In this document: positions 38,189 to 47,625 of the stretch, one piece after another | Position numbering within the stretch: position 1 is the first letter of the stretch | Layout of the letters: every line of letters starts with the position of its first letter | From: Rhizobiales bacterium Ga0077545 | GTDB taxonomy: Bacteria > Pseudomonadota > Alphaproteobacteria > Rhizobiales > Methylopilaceae | Direction: 5' to 3' | NCBI GenBank assembly: GCA_001464335.1 | Contig: LNEV01000006.1 | Coordinates: forward strand, 1 to 64,000 | DNA length: 64,000 nucleotides | Program-made: the position numbers and the translations under genes | The notes under the pieces: generated by a model | The model's input: only the letters and a program-made list of their open reading frames with translations | What the model was told of the DNA's origin: nothing | Database searches by the model: none

Positions 38189-39400
38189 TTAGAAGCTGCG
38201 CTGAGCGCGGAGCGTGAGCGCCAGATCGTCGAGCGTCGAACCGTCTTCGAACTCGATGTCGGCATAGCCAACTTCGGCACCGAGGTGGAGACCGGAGACC
38301 GGCTCCCAGCCAACGCGACCGAGGACCTTCACACCGGTGAGGTCTTCACCGACGTCAGCCGTGTCGTACTCGAAGTAGTAACCGGCACCGGCGAGCGTGA
38401 TCGTCTCGGTCGCCGCGATGTGGACACCACCGCCAACGGCCCAGGCTTCGTTGTTCGAACCGTCGGACAGAGCGGTATCGAAGACACCATCGGTGTAGCC
38501 ATACTGCTGACCGACGAAGGCACCGGTGTCGACGCCCTGAATGACGTAGCTCATCGCGCCTTCGGAGTAAGCACCCTGCGCCCAAACGAACGAGCCTTCG
38601 TTCGCGAACGGCAGGTTGAAGCTCATACCACCCTGAACGGCGAAGCCGATGTCATCAGCGTCGACGGGCAGAACGGTCTCGTTGCCTTCCTGATCCTGAA
38701 TGGCAACCGACACCTGTGCCGAACCCCAAGCCTGATCAACGCGGAGAGCCGCGACGATGTTCGGCCATGCCTGCGAGCCACGATTGTCGAGGCCGATGAC
38801 GCCGTCATTGTAGTCGAGCGTCGTGCGGTCGGTCTTGTCTTCGACGGCGATCGTGGCAGCGAAGCCCGAACCGAACGAAGCGGTGTAGGCAATCTGCTCA
38901 AGCTTCGTATCGGAGAAGAGGTCGCCGTAGAAGTCGTAGGGCAGGAAGTCGTAGAACGACTGTGCGCGGCCGATCGTGAAGCCGGCGAACTGGATGAACG
39001 CCTGATCGGCATCCACGCCCCAGCCCGAACGACCGTTCTTGCTGGCGCGGAGTTCGATGAACGAACGCAGCGTGCCCCATTCCGTCTCGGTGCGAGCGTC
39101 GAAACGCACGTCGCCGCGGGCGAACCAGGTCAGCGTGTCGAGTTCTTCTTCGCCAGCGAAGCCGTCGAACGGCGTCAGGCCTTCATCGTCGTTGAAGTCG
39201 ATGTAGGTTTCAACGCGGACGTAGCCCGAGATCTTCAGGCAGGTGTCCGTGCCCGGAATGTAAAAGTAACCCGCGCCGTAGGTGTCGCAGATCTTCACGT
39301 ATTCGACCGGCTCCGCCATCGGCAGATCGGCTGCGTTTGCCCCAGTGAGAGCGACGAAACCCGCCGCTGTACCGAGAAGAAGGCTTTTCACCGTCTTCAT
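38189..39400 (-). CDS. Porin, Omp2b-like (paralogue 2)
   Basis: A 403-aa porin whose signal peptide and first ~45 residues are nearly identical to paralogue 1. Differences concentrate in extracellular-loop regions (FNDDEGLTPFDGFAGEE against FNDGTTTDIGDFVGSEE, and the GVDTGAFVGQQYGYTDG loop). GGAGG precedes the ATG, and the last residue is Phe. Tandem duplication with loop divergence, as in the omp2a/omp2b locus of Brucella, is the likely history. Confidence 0.93.
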   Translation of the reverse strand: MKTVKSLLLGTAAGFVALTGANAADLPMAEPVEYVKICDTYGAGYFYIPGTDTCLKISGYVRVETYIDFNDDEGLTPFDGFAGEEELDTLTWFARGDVRFDARTETEWGTLRSFIELRASKNGRSGWGVDADQAFIQFAGFTIGRAQSFYDFLPYDFYGDLFSDTKLEQIAYTASFGSGFAATIAVEDKTDRTTLDYNDGVIGLDNRGSQAWPNIVAALRVDQAWGSAQVSVAIQDQEGNETVLPVDADDIGFAVQGGMSFNLPFANEGSFVWAQGAYSEGAMSYVIQGVDTGAFVGQQYGYTDGVFDTALSDGSNNEAWAVGGGVHIAATETITLAGAGYYFEYDTADVGEDLTGVKVLGRVGWEPVSGLHLGAEVGYADIEFEDGSTLDDLALTLRAQRSF

Positions 39401-39429
39401 GTAATCCCTCCAAAATGTTCGAGACCCCA

Positions 39430-39465
39430 GGGAAACCGGCCCGTCTCAGAGAACCCGGCTTTCCC
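39430..39465 (-). promoter_or_regulatory. 5' leader stem-loop of porin 2
   Basis: GGGAAA-(G)-CCGG pairs with CCGG-TTTCCC in the minus-strand leader, enclosing a loop that contains CTCTGAGACGGG. The loop core TCTGAGAC is the same as in porin 1. The downstream flank GGTCTCGAAC then TTTTGGAGG is also conserved. Confidence 0.55.
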
Positions 39466-39704
39466 CCGTATCCCTCGCCTCGGACCGGATGATCCTTAGT
39501 TCGGGACGATCAGGGAAATACCCCGTTCGTGATGACGAACATCAACCAGCACCCCTTAATTCGCAACCAAAGACACAGGCTTAATTCCGCAAAGATGACA
39601 GGTGTGTCATTTAAAACACGCGATTAAAATGTAAGCAAAAAGTGCGGCGCACGGGCCCAAAATGCGGGCAGAAGCGGCGCATTCACAAAACGAAAAATGT
39701 ATTA
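39466..39704 (-). other. Intergenic region upstream of porin 2
   Basis: 239 bp, no gene seen. It includes the inverted repeat GTTCGT-GATG-ACGAAC at 39525-39540, and an AT-rich tract (39590-39640, 39680-39710). It should carry the porin 2 promoter and the 3' end of the RND pump transcript. Confidence 0.4.
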
Positions 39705-42700
39705 TTATTCAGCAGGTTGCGCGACAGGACCGGAAGAGATCTGAGGCTCTTTGCGCCAATTGGCGACCATGGAATAGACAACCGGGACGACAAACAGAGT
39801 GAGCAAAGTGCCCAGACTCACGCCGCCCACGATGACCCAGCCGATCTGCTGACGGCTTTCGGCGCCCGCTCCGGAGGCGAGCGCGAGGGGAATCGCGCCG
39901 AAAACCATGGCACCCGTGGTCATCAGAATCGGCCTCAGGCGCAGGACGGCGGCTTCCGTGACCGATTCGAGCACACCAAGGCCCTGCTCGCGCTTCTGAT
40001 TCGCAAATTCGACGATCAGGATGCCGTGCTTGGTGATGAGGCCCACCAGGGTTACGAGCCCGATCTGCGAGTAGATGTTGAGCGTGCCGCCGGTGAAATA
40101 GAGCGCCGCGAGCGCGCCGGTCATCGACAGCGGGACGGTCAGCAGAATCACCACAGGGTCGATGAAGCTTTCAAACTGCGCCGCAAGCACAAGATAGATA
40201 AAGAGAATCGCCAGGACGAAGACGAGTGCGATGGACTGGTTGGAGGCGCGGAATTCGCGGCTCTGGCCGGAATAATCGGTCTGCGTGCCCTGTGGCAGCA
40301 TGGTGCCGGCGACGCCTTCCACCGCCGTCAACGCATCGCCCAGAGTATAGCCGGGCGCTGTATTTGCAGTGACGGTGGCCGCACGCATCTGGTTGAAGCG
40401 GCGCAGTTCGCGCGGCGCGACCGATTCCTGGACCTGGACCACGTTCGAGAGCTGGACCATCTCGCCGCCCGGCGCGCGCAGGAAAATGGTGTCGAGCGTC
40501 GACGGCGATGTGCGATCTTCGTCCGCGAGCTGGACGATGACCTCGTACTGCTCGCCTTCGCGTTCGAACCGGGTGACCTGTCGACCGCCCAGAAGCGTCT
40601 CAAGGGTGCGCCCGGCCACCGCAACGTCGAGCCCCATATCCGCGACCTTCTCGCGGTTTAGCGCGACCTGAAGCTCCGGCTTGGTCAGGACCAGATCGCT
40701 CTCGACATCCTGCAGCGATTCCAGCCCCTGCAAACGCTCCACCAGAGCATCGGCGGTCTGCCGCAATTCCTCATACGTGCCCGAGCTCTGGATGACGAAG
40801 TTGACCGGCTTGCCGCCGAGGCCGCCGGACTGACCGAGCGAAGGCGGATTGGAGGCAAAGGCATTCATGCCGGCGATGCGGCCGATCTTGCGCTGCAGTT
40901 CCTGCGTGATTTCCTGCTGCTTGCGATCGCGCTCGGACCAGTCGTTCAGCATGATGAAGCCGAACATGTTGGTCGATTCCGGCACGCCGGAATTGATGAG
41001 CGAGGCGCGCATATCTTTCGTGCCGGCGATTGCCTGCTCAACCTGAAGCGCATAGCGCTGCGTGTAGCTGACCGTCGCGCCTTCCGGACCGCGGCCGAAC
41101 AGGCGGATGAAGCCGCGATCCTCGACCGGGGACGTTTCCGACGAGAGCTGCGTGAAGAAGAAGCCGCTGAAGCCCGCGACGACAAGGCCGATGAGCACGA
41201 CAAGCGGACGCATTCGGAGCGCGCCGCCGAGCAGGTTGCGATAGCCGTTCGTAAACCGCTCGAAGCCGCGCTCGAGCAAAAGGAAAAGCCGCCCGTGCTG
41301 CTGGTGCGTCTTCAGCAGCTTCGAACACATCATGGGCGTCAGCGTCAGCGCGACGAAGCCCGACACCAGAACCGCGCCGGCGAGCGTCAGCGCGAATTCG
41401 AGGAACAGCTTGCCAGTCCGGCCTTCGGCAAAGGCGATGGGCGCGTAAACGGCGGCCAGCGTGATCGTCATCGCAATGATGGCAAACCCGATTTCGCGGG
41501 CGCCCGTGATCGCCGCCTTGAAGGGCTCCATCCCCTCCTCGACATAGCGATAGACGTTTTCGAGCATGACGATGGCGTCGTCGACGACGAGGCCGATGGC
41601 GAGCACCATCGCCAGGAGCGTCAGCGTGTTCACGGTGAAGCCCATCGCATACATGATGGCGAAGGTCGTGATGAGCGACACAGGGATCGTCACGATGGGA
41701 ATGATCGACGCGCGGACCGAGCGCAGGAAGAAGAAGATCACCAGAACGACGAGCACGATGGCTTCGGCGATGGTGGTGAACACGGCCTTGATCGAACGGT
41801 CGATGAAGACGGCGCTGTTGTAGCCGAGCTCCGCCGTCATGCCTTCCGGCAGATCGGCGCGCAGCTCCGGCAGAACCGCATCGAGCGCGTTCGACACGTC
41901 GAGCGGATTTGCCGTTGCCTGCTTGACGACGCCGGTCGAGATCGCGGAGCGGCCGTCGAAACGGCTCGAGCGGCGCTCGTCTTCCGCGCCGAGCTCGACG
42001 CGCGCCACATCGCTCATCTTGACCTGGTAGCCGTCGGTCCGCTTGACGATGATGTTCTCGAACTGGGCGGGCGTCGTCAGCCCGGTGCGAGAAAGAATCG
42101 TGAACTCGCGATCGACGCTCTCGATGCGGCCCGACGGAATTTCCACATTCTGGGCGCGCAGCGCCGCCTCGACATCCTGAACCGTCAGATTGTAGGCCGC
42201 GAGCCGCGCACGATCGACCCAGATGCGCATGGCATAGCGGCGCTCGCCATAGATGTTGACCTCCGCGACGCCGGTGAGATTTTTCAGGCGGTCGACGACG
42301 AAACGGTCGATGTAATCGCTGATTTCCAGCGGGCTGGCGCGGTCGCTGGTGAACGACATGAACAGGACCGGCTGGGCGTCGGCCTCGACCTTCGAGACTT
42401 CGGGCTCGTCCACCTCGTCCGGCAGATTGCCGCGCACGCGAGCCACGCGGTCGCGCACATCGGACGCCGCCACATCGGGATCGACGTCGAAATTGAACCG
42501 CACCGTGATGCGGCTCGATTCCTGACGACTCTGCGATTCGATGACATCGATGCCGGCAATGCCGGCGATCGAGCCTTCGAGGATCTGCGTCACCTGCGAT
42601 TCGATGATCTCGGCCGATGCCCCCGAATAATTGGTGCGGACGGACACCACCGGCTCGTCGATGTTCGGATATTCGCGAACCGACAGCCGGTCATAGGCGA

Positions 42701-42779
42701 CCACGCCGATGAGCAGCAAAAGAAGGCTCATCACGGTCGCGAAGACCGGGCGGCGGACGCAGATTTCCGAGAGGTTCAT
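39705..42779 (-). CDS. RND family efflux transporter, inner membrane pump
   Basis: A 1024-aa HAE1-type RND pump. N-terminus MNLSEICVRRPVFATVMSL, twelve membrane spans in two sets, and the proton-relay acidic pair in TM4 (VLAIGLVVDDAIVMLENVYR). Porter-domain blocks PVEDRGFIRLFGRGPEGA and APGGEMVQLSNVV are present. It works with the periplasmic adaptor directly upstream (6 bp apart). No outer-membrane factor gene is next to it. Substrates unknown; drugs, dyes or metabolites are all possible. Confidence 0.95.
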   Translation of the reverse strand: MNLSEICVRRPVFATVMSLLLLLIGVVAYDRLSVREYPNIDEPVVSVRTNYSGASAEIIESQVTQILEGSIAGIAGIDVIESQSRQESSRITVRFNFDVDPDVAASDVRDRVARVRGNLPDEVDEPEVSKVEADAQPVLFMSFTSDRASPLEISDYIDRFVVDRLKNLTGVAEVNIYGERRYAMRIWVDRARLAAYNLTVQDVEAALRAQNVEIPSGRIESVDREFTILSRTGLTTPAQFENIIVKRTDGYQVKMSDVARVELGAEDERRSSRFDGRSAISTGVVKQATANPLDVSNALDAVLPELRADLPEGMTAELGYNSAVFIDRSIKAVFTTIAEAIVLVVLVIFFFLRSVRASIIPIVTIPVSLITTFAIMYAMGFTVNTLTLLAMVLAIGLVVDDAIVMLENVYRYVEEGMEPFKAAITGAREIGFAIIAMTITLAAVYAPIAFAEGRTGKLFLEFALTLAGAVLVSGFVALTLTPMMCSKLLKTHQQHGRLFLLLERGFERFTNGYRNLLGGALRMRPLVVLIGLVVAGFSGFFFTQLSSETSPVEDRGFIRLFGRGPEGATVSYTQRYALQVEQAIAGTKDMRASLINSGVPESTNMFGFIMLNDWSERDRKQQEITQELQRKIGRIAGMNAFASNPPSLGQSGGLGGKPVNFVIQSSGTYEELRQTADALVERLQGLESLQDVESDLVLTKPELQVALNREKVADMGLDVAVAGRTLETLLGGRQVTRFEREGEQYEVIVQLADEDRTSPSTLDTIFLRAPGGEMVQLSNVVQVQESVAPRELRRFNQMRAATVTANTAPGYTLGDALTAVEGVAGTMLPQGTQTDYSGQSREFRASNQSIALVFVLAILFIYLVLAAQFESFIDPVVILLTVPLSMTGALAALYFTGGTLNIYSQIGLVTLVGLITKHGILIVEFANQKREQGLGVLESVTEAAVLRLRPILMTTGAMVFGAIPLALASGAGAESRQQIGWVIVGGVSLGTLLTLFVVPVVYSMVANWRKEPQISSGPVAQPAE

Positions 42780-42785
42780 CGCGGT

Positions 42786-43874
42786 CTAGCCGGGCTGGCC
42801 GGGGGCAACGACCACTTCGACCGGCTGGCCGTTGCGCACCCGCTGATGGCCGGCCGTCACGACCGTCGAATCGGCCTGCAGACCGTCGAGAATCTCGACC
42901 TCGCCCTTTGTCCGGCGACCGAGGCTGACTTTGGATTCGACCGCCTTGCCGTCCTCGACCGTGAACACGACGCTTTCGGTGCCGCGCGGAACAATGGCGC
43001 CCTCCGGAACGACCACAACCGCACCGCGCGACTGGCCGATCACCTTGACGCGTGCGAACAGGCCTGGACGCAAAATGCCATCCTTATTCGGAAGACGGGC
43101 GCGAATTTTCAGCGCGCGGCCGTTGACGTCGAGCATGGGATCGATCGCATAGACCGTGCCCTCGAACATGCGATCGGGTATGGCATCGACCCGGACCTCG
43201 ACCTTCTGCCCCACCGCGATGTCGCGCAGGTAGATTTCCGGGAGGCGGAAATCGAGCTTCAGCGTGTCGATCTTCTCCAGATTGACGAGGGCCTGCCCGA
43301 TCTGCGCATAGGCGCCGACAGAGACCGCGCGCAGGCCGACCACGCCGTCGAACGGAGCGCGGATTTCCATTTTTTCCAGCCGCACCCGGGCCAGCTCGAT
43401 GGCGGCCCGCGATGTGTCCAGAGCGGCCAAAGCCTCGTCGCGGGCGCGCTGAGTGCCGGCGCCCGACTTCGAAAGAGATGTCGCTCGCTCAAAATTCGCC
43501 TGGGCCAGCTTCAGCCCGGCCTCGGATTCCGCAAGTTCGGCTCGCGCCAGCGCATCGTCCAGCTTGACCAGGACATCGCCTGCCTTGACCGATTCACCTT
43601 CCTTGAAGGCGATCGTGGCGATGCGGCCCGCGATTTCGGCGGCAACGCTGACCGCCTCATCGGAGGAGAGCGTTCCGACCGCTTCGATTTCAGTGGAGGC
43701 TTGCGTGGAGCGCGCGCTGGCGACCTCGACGGGCGGCGCCTTCACTGCCGGTGCGGCTCCGGGAGCCGCGACCGCCGGGGACCGGCCAAGCCCGTCGTCC
43801 CCCTTTGTGAAAAGGTATGCGCCTGCGGCGGCAGCAACGAGAACCGAGACCGCGATAAGTGACTTAAGCTTCAC
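42786..43874 (-). CDS. RND efflux periplasmic adaptor (membrane fusion protein)
   Basis: A 362-aa adaptor with a GTG start (VKLKSLIAVSVLVAAAAGAY), preceded by GGAAGG. One N-terminal span or uncleaved signal, an Ala/Pro linker, then barrel-sandwich halves (AEIAGRIATIAFKEGESVKAGDVLVKLDD and APFDGVVGLRAVSVGAYAQIGQ) around an alpha-hairpin, and a beta-barrel domain. Upstream in-frame Met codons give a non-signal, Cys-rich extension and were rejected. First gene of the pump operon. Confidence 0.92.
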   Translation of the reverse strand: MKLKSLIAVSVLVAAAAGAYLFTKGDDGLGRSPAVAAPGAAPAVKAPPVEVASARSTQASTEIEAVGTLSSDEAVSVAAEIAGRIATIAFKEGESVKAGDVLVKLDDALARAELAESEAGLKLAQANFERATSLSKSGAGTQRARDEALAALDTSRAAIELARVRLEKMEIRAPFDGVVGLRAVSVGAYAQIGQALVNLEKIDTLKLDFRLPEIYLRDIAVGQKVEVRVDAIPDRMFEGTVYAIDPMLDVNGRALKIRARLPNKDGILRPGLFARVKVIGQSRGAVVVVPEGAIVPRGTESVVFTVEDGKAVESKVSLGRRTKGEVEILDGLQADSTVVTAGHQRVRNGQPVEVVVAPGQPG

Positions 43875-44040
43875 GCCTGACCTTCCAAAACAGAGACTTG
43901 AGATATACCGCACTTTTGTATCTGTTTTATACCAGCGCAGAGAACACATCTTCGAGGGTCGGATTTCAGGCACCCAATGCCTTGCCAAGAAGCGCTCCGG
44001 CGTTTATGTCCGCCCAACTCGCGGGCTCGCAACGCGCCTT

Positions 44041-44114
44041 TGGGGAATAGTTCAACGGTAGAACAGCGGACTCTGACTCCGTTAATCTTGGTTCGAATCC
44101 AGGTTCCCCAGCCA
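44041..44114 (+). tRNA. tRNA-Gln (anticodon CTG)
   Basis: A 74-nt cloverleaf. Acceptor TGGGGAA/TTCCCCA, D arm around TTCAACGGTAGAA, anticodon stem GCGGA/TCCGT with loop CTCTGAC (anticodon CTG), T arm with GGTTCGAATCC, discriminator G and an encoded CCA end. Glutaminylation here presumably uses GluRS followed by the GatCAB enzyme in this same window. Confidence 0.95.
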
Positions 44115-44220
44115 ACCTAACGTTTTGTTTAAAAACGGAAATCTTGGGTTGTTTCGCAGTGAAGCGGCGCACGAATGCGTCTTTCGCCGCCCCCAAACAC
44201 ATTGATGGTCCGTCCCAAGC

Positions 44221-44250
44221 AAAAAGGGCGCCCTTTCAGACGCCCTTTCT
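44221..44250 (-). terminator. Terminator of the GDPD-RTX gene
   Basis: Stem AAAGGGCG/CGCCCTTT with a 10-nt loop. On the minus strand it is followed by TTTTTGC. It lies 18 bp after the stop codon of the RTX gene. The A-rich other side could also stop rightward transcription from the tRNA. Confidence 0.85.
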
Positions 44251-44268
44251 TTCTGTGAACCGACTGTA

Positions 44269-46227
44269 TCAGACGAAGCGGAAGTCGTCGGCCTGAAGGC
44301 TGGCCAGTTCCACACCCGCAAGCGTGAGGGTGTTGTCGGTGTCGAAGGTGAAGACGACGTCTTGGCCGACCTGGTCGGCCGCTGCGATCGCGGATGTGAA
44401 ATCGGCGAACACATCGGTGTCGAACTCCAGAACGTCGGAGCTTGAGCCCGCGGTCTTGAAGTCCGTGATCGTGTCGTGGCCGAAGCCCACCGCGAAGATG
44501 AACGCGTCGTGGCCCGAACCGCCCGACAAAATGTCGTCGCCCGCGCCGCCCTCGATCCGGTCGTCGCCCGAACCGGCCTGAACCCGGTCGGCACCCGCTC
44601 CTGCGACGATGACGTCGTTGCCGGAACCCGCATCGATCTCGTCGTCGCCTTCGCCGGCGTCGATCTCATCGTCGCCGGAGCCGGCCTTGATGGCATCGTC
44701 GCCGAGGCCGCCAAGGATCACGTCGTGACCCGAACCGCCGTCCAGCGTGTCATCGCCCTCACCGCCGGCGATTTCGTCGTCGCCCGCGCCGCCCTTGAGC
44801 GTGTCGTCGCCGGCACCGCCGTCGAACACGTCATTGCCGTTGCCGCCGGTCACGACATCGTCGCCGGTGCCGAAGCGGAAGGCTTCGATTCCGGAGAACA
44901 TGTCCGTGCCGATGCCGGCGCCCGAGGCGGTGCCGGCCAGCACATCAAGGCTGATCGCGCCGGTGGCGTCGGAGAGATCAAGCGTGTCGAAGCCCGCGCC
45001 GCCGATGATGGTGTCGTTGCCCGCGCCGCCCTTGAGCGTGTCGTCGCCTTCACCGCCGTCCAGCGTGTCATCGCCCGCGCCTCCGGCGAGAATATTCGCC
45101 GCATCGTTGCCGATCAGCGTGTCGTCTCCCTTGCCGCCGGTGACGTTTTCGATGTCGGTGAGCGTATCGGCACCGGCCTCGTCGCCGAAGGCCTCGCCTG
45201 TCGACAGATCGACGGTAACGCCCGCGGTGTCGATGAGGTAGGCGGCGGTGTCGTTACCTTCGCCGCCGTCGAGCACGTCGTCGCCGACGCCGCCGACGAG
45301 GATGTCGTCACCCGCGCCACCGATGAGTTCATCGTCGCCCGCGCCGCCGTGCAGCATGTCGTTGCCGGCCTCGCCGTCGATGACGTCGTCACCGGCGTCG
45401 CCATAGGCGATGTCGCTGCCGTCGCCGAGGCCGATCGTGTCGTCGCCCGCCATGCCGTAGGCGAGATCGTTGCCGTCCGTGCCGGCGATCTCGTCATCGC
45501 CTTCGGTGCCGTAGGCGACTTCTATGCCGTTGATGTTCGAAATGCTCTCGCGGGCGGTGTTGGTTTCGTCGACGAAGACGCCGTCAACGCCGAGATCGAC
45601 CAGACGCTGGATCTGCGCCTCGGTGCCCAGAACCGTCCAGGTGACCACTTTCAGGCCCGCGGCGTGCGCGGCGTCGACACCGGCTTGCGTAAGCACCGCT
45701 TGATTTGGGGCGATGATGTCAGCATACGTCGCCGTATCTGCAATCGTGGCCTCGCTCATGCTGTATCCGAGGAAGGCGAGCGGAATGTCCAGACCGTATT
45801 GCGGCATGATGGTCTCGTGCAGCATCTTAAGATTGGCCGACGAGAAGCTCTGGATCACGACGCGGTCGGGATCGGTGAAGCCGTGCGCGATCAGATCGCG
45901 GATGACGGCTTCGCTGGTCGCGTAATCGGTGCTCTTGGTCTCGGGAATGATGCCGATCTCGCGGCCCGTCTCGATCGACATCGTCTTGGCGATCTCGATG
46001 ACTTCGCCAAAGGTCATCAGCGCCGGCTCGATGGCCTTGGCCTCGGCATAGGTCAGATTGGAATAATTGTGATTGTCGTGGCTCGCGACGAGCACGCCGT
46101 CCTTGGTAAGGAACAGATCGGGCTCGATGACGTCCGCGCCCCAGTTGACCGCCCATACATAGGCTTCAGCGGAGTGATCCGGATAGGGGTTGGTGCCGCG
46201 ATGTGCATAAAGAACGATGTCGGACAT
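44269..46227 (-). CDS. Secreted glycerophosphodiester phosphodiesterase with RTX repeats
   Basis: A 652-aa two-part protein. Residues ~1-235 form a GDPD domain: [25 protein letters not shown] and ETKS carry the expected catalytic His, Glu and Asp. Residues ~250-600 hold many calcium-binding nonapeptides (GGAGDDxLxGGxG), split by short non-repeat inserts. The C-terminus is the usual type I secretion signal region, and no signal peptide is present. It would hydrolyse extracellular glycerophosphodiesters or a related lipid. ATG with GGAG upstream was chosen over a TTG four codons earlier. Confidence 0.9.
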   Translation of the reverse strand: MSDIVLYAHRGTNPYPDHSAEAYVWAVNWGADVIEPDLFLTKDGVLVASHDNHNYSNLTYAEAKAIEPALMTFGEVIEIAKTMSIETGREIGIIPETKSTDYATSEAVIRDLIAHGFTDPDRVVIQSFSSANLKMLHETIMPQYGLDIPLAFLGYSMSEATIADTATYADIIAPNQAVLTQAGVDAAHAAGLKVVTWTVLGTEAQIQRLVDLGVDGVFVDETNTARESISNINGIEVAYGTEGDDEIAGTDGNDLAYGMAGDDTIGLGDGSDIAYGDAGDDVIDGEAGNDMLHGGAGDDELIGGAGDDILVGGVGDDVLDGGEGNDTAAYLIDTAGVTVDLSTGEAFGDEAGADTLTDIENVTGGKGDDTLIGNDAANILAGGAGDDTLDGGEGDDTLKGGAGNDTIIGGAGFDTLDLSDATGAISLDVLAGTASGAGIGTDMFSGIEAFRFGTGDDVVTGGNGNDVFDGGAGDDTLKGGAGDDEIAGGEGDDTLDGGSGHDVILGGLGDDAIKAGSGDDEIDAGEGDDEIDAGSGNDVIVAGAGADRVQAGSGDDRIEGGAGDDILSGGSGHDAFIFAVGFGHDTITDFKTAGSSSDVLEFDTDVFADFTSAIAAADQVGQDVVFTFDTDNTLTLAGVELASLQADDFRFV

Positions 46228-46503
46228 GGGATTCTCCAAGAGAGATCGATCGCTGCGACGGACATCGCAGCGAGAATGAACAGGATTGAAGCTGTGAAAA
46301 CGGGACGGCCGGACCGCCCCGCTTGGTTCAAACCGAACGGAAGCCGCCCAGCCAAATCTGACCAGTCAAACGCCGCTCGGGAACATTTGTAGGCGGCTGG
46401 GCATGACAGCGCGTTTACGGTTTTCTGACGAAGGAAATTTTCTATTCGGCGCGCGTGGGTTGCGCGGCACGCAGCCTGCTATCACGCGTCCTGTATGTAT
46501 AAG
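46228..46503. other. Intergenic region between xdhC and the GDPD-RTX gene
   Basis: 276 bp without a convincing gene. It contains the GDPD-RTX promoter and presumably the 3' end of the sox-molybdenum operon. I see no strong terminator hairpin with a T-run for that operon. Confidence 0.5.
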
Positions 46504-47625
46504 CTATCGCGCATGATCGAAGGCGGGGCGAGCCCGCTCGCGAGGAGATGCGTTGACGACGCGCTCGCTCGCTTTTGCTGCCGATCCCTTGTCATCGTGT
46601 CCGCCGAGGTCGAGACCCGCATCTTTCGGATGTCCGAGGACGATCGTGCTGCGGTTCGAGGCGCTCGCCGTCTTAATCAGGCCGGCGACAATGGCGACCG
46701 CAATTTCCCACGGCGCCTTGCCGCCCAGAGGCAGGCCGACAGGCGCTTTGAGCTTTTGAATGTCGCGTGCGGTGAGGCCCGCTGCGCGAAGGCGTTCGAG
46801 CTTCTGCGGCAGACGGCGGGTGCTCCCGAGAAGCCCGACATAGCCTGCATCCGACGGCAGCGCCGCAACGAGCGCCTCGTGATCGTTCGTCTCGTCGTGA
46901 AGCGCGACGATGATCGCCGTCCAGGGATCCGGCCGGGCAGCAGCAAGCGCCTCTGTCGGCGACGAGCGTACATATTCTACCGGAAATGGCGGCGGCGCGA
47001 CGGGACCGTTCGGGCGGTTCAGAATAACCTCCGCCCCAGTTTGCGCGGCGAGACCGGCAAGAGCCAGCGCAACGGGATCGCTTCCAAGAATGACGACACG
47101 CTGACGCGGCAGATGGCGGCGCGCGAACAGAGACCCGGCCAGCGCACTCTCCTCGAACTCGTCTTCGGCCACGCACATACGTTTCTCGCCGTCGGTCAGC
47201 CACAGCGCAGGCGTGCGGCGTTCGGCGAAGGCGAGGAGACGGGCGGCGGCCGGATCGCCGGGAACAACCCGCTCGACCAGAACCTCGATCCGTCCGCCGC
47301 ACGGAAGGCGTATGTCGATCGGCCCGCCGCGCCCGTAGACAAGACGGCGCGGCACGCCATCCGCGATGACGGCCCGGCCATGCAAGGCGATGTCGGCCTC
47401 GACGCAGCCGCCCGACAGATAGCCGGATGCGCCGTCTGCCGTCACGAGCATCTGAGCGCCGACGCCGCGCGGCGCCCCACCCTCCGCCGCGAACAGAGTG
47501 ACGAGCGCCACCGGGCGATTGCTATCGAGTTCCGAGCGCAGGACCGGACGGACATCGTCCGTCAGCCCGAACAGCGGCCAATCGCCGAGCGGGCTTCCGA
47601 CAGTTGTACCGACATCTTTCGTCAT
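46504..47625 (-). CDS. xdhC: XdhC/CoxI family molybdoenzyme maturation factor
   Basis: A 373-aa cytoplasmic protein. The N-terminal XdhC/CoxI domain shows VTLFAAEGGAPRGVGAQMLV and SGGCVEAD; the C-terminal Rossmann-like domain starts VVILGSDPVALALAGLA and includes YVGLLGSTRR. XdhC proteins bind and sulfurate the molybdenum cofactor before insertion into xanthine-oxidase family enzymes. It is the last gene of the operon, coupled to soxA by ATGA, and its client is presumably the molybdenum hydroxylase encoded upstream. Confidence 0.88.
   Translation of the reverse strand: MTKDVGTTVGSPLGDWPLFGLTDDVRPVLRSELDSNRPVALVTLFAAEGGAPRGVGAQMLVTADGASGYLSGGCVEADIALHGRAVIADGVPRRLVYGRGGPIDIRLPCGGRIEVLVERVVPGDPAAARLLAFAERRTPALWLTDGEKRMCVAEDEFEESALAGSLFARRHLPRQRVVILGSDPVALALAGLAAQTGAEVILNRPNGPVAPPPFPVEYVRSSPTEALAAARPDPWTAIIVALHDETNDHEALVAALPSDAGYVGLLGSTRRLPQKLERLRAAGLTARDIQKLKAPVGLPLGGKAPWEIAVAIVAGLIKTASASNRSTIVLGHPKDAGLDLGGHDDKGSAAKASERVVNASPRERARPAFDHAR

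Noticed and set aside
41295..43862. 855-codon plus-strand ORF opposite the RND pump and adaptor
   Set aside because: Shadow of two well-identified genes, with no recognisable domain.
44041..44260. tRNA-Gln as an attachment site of an integrated island
   Set aside because: I found no repeated tRNA 3' end nearby and no integrase gene.
44500..45500. Tandem repeat pattern suggestive of a DNA satellite or CRISPR
   Set aside because: The periodicity follows the 9-residue RTX codon units, so it is coding repetition; there are no spacers between identical repeats anywhere in the window.
44476..46392. 638-codon plus-strand ORF opposite the GDPD-RTX gene
   Set aside because: Antisense of the RTX repeats; its repetitive valine/alanine pattern is the complement of the nonapeptides.
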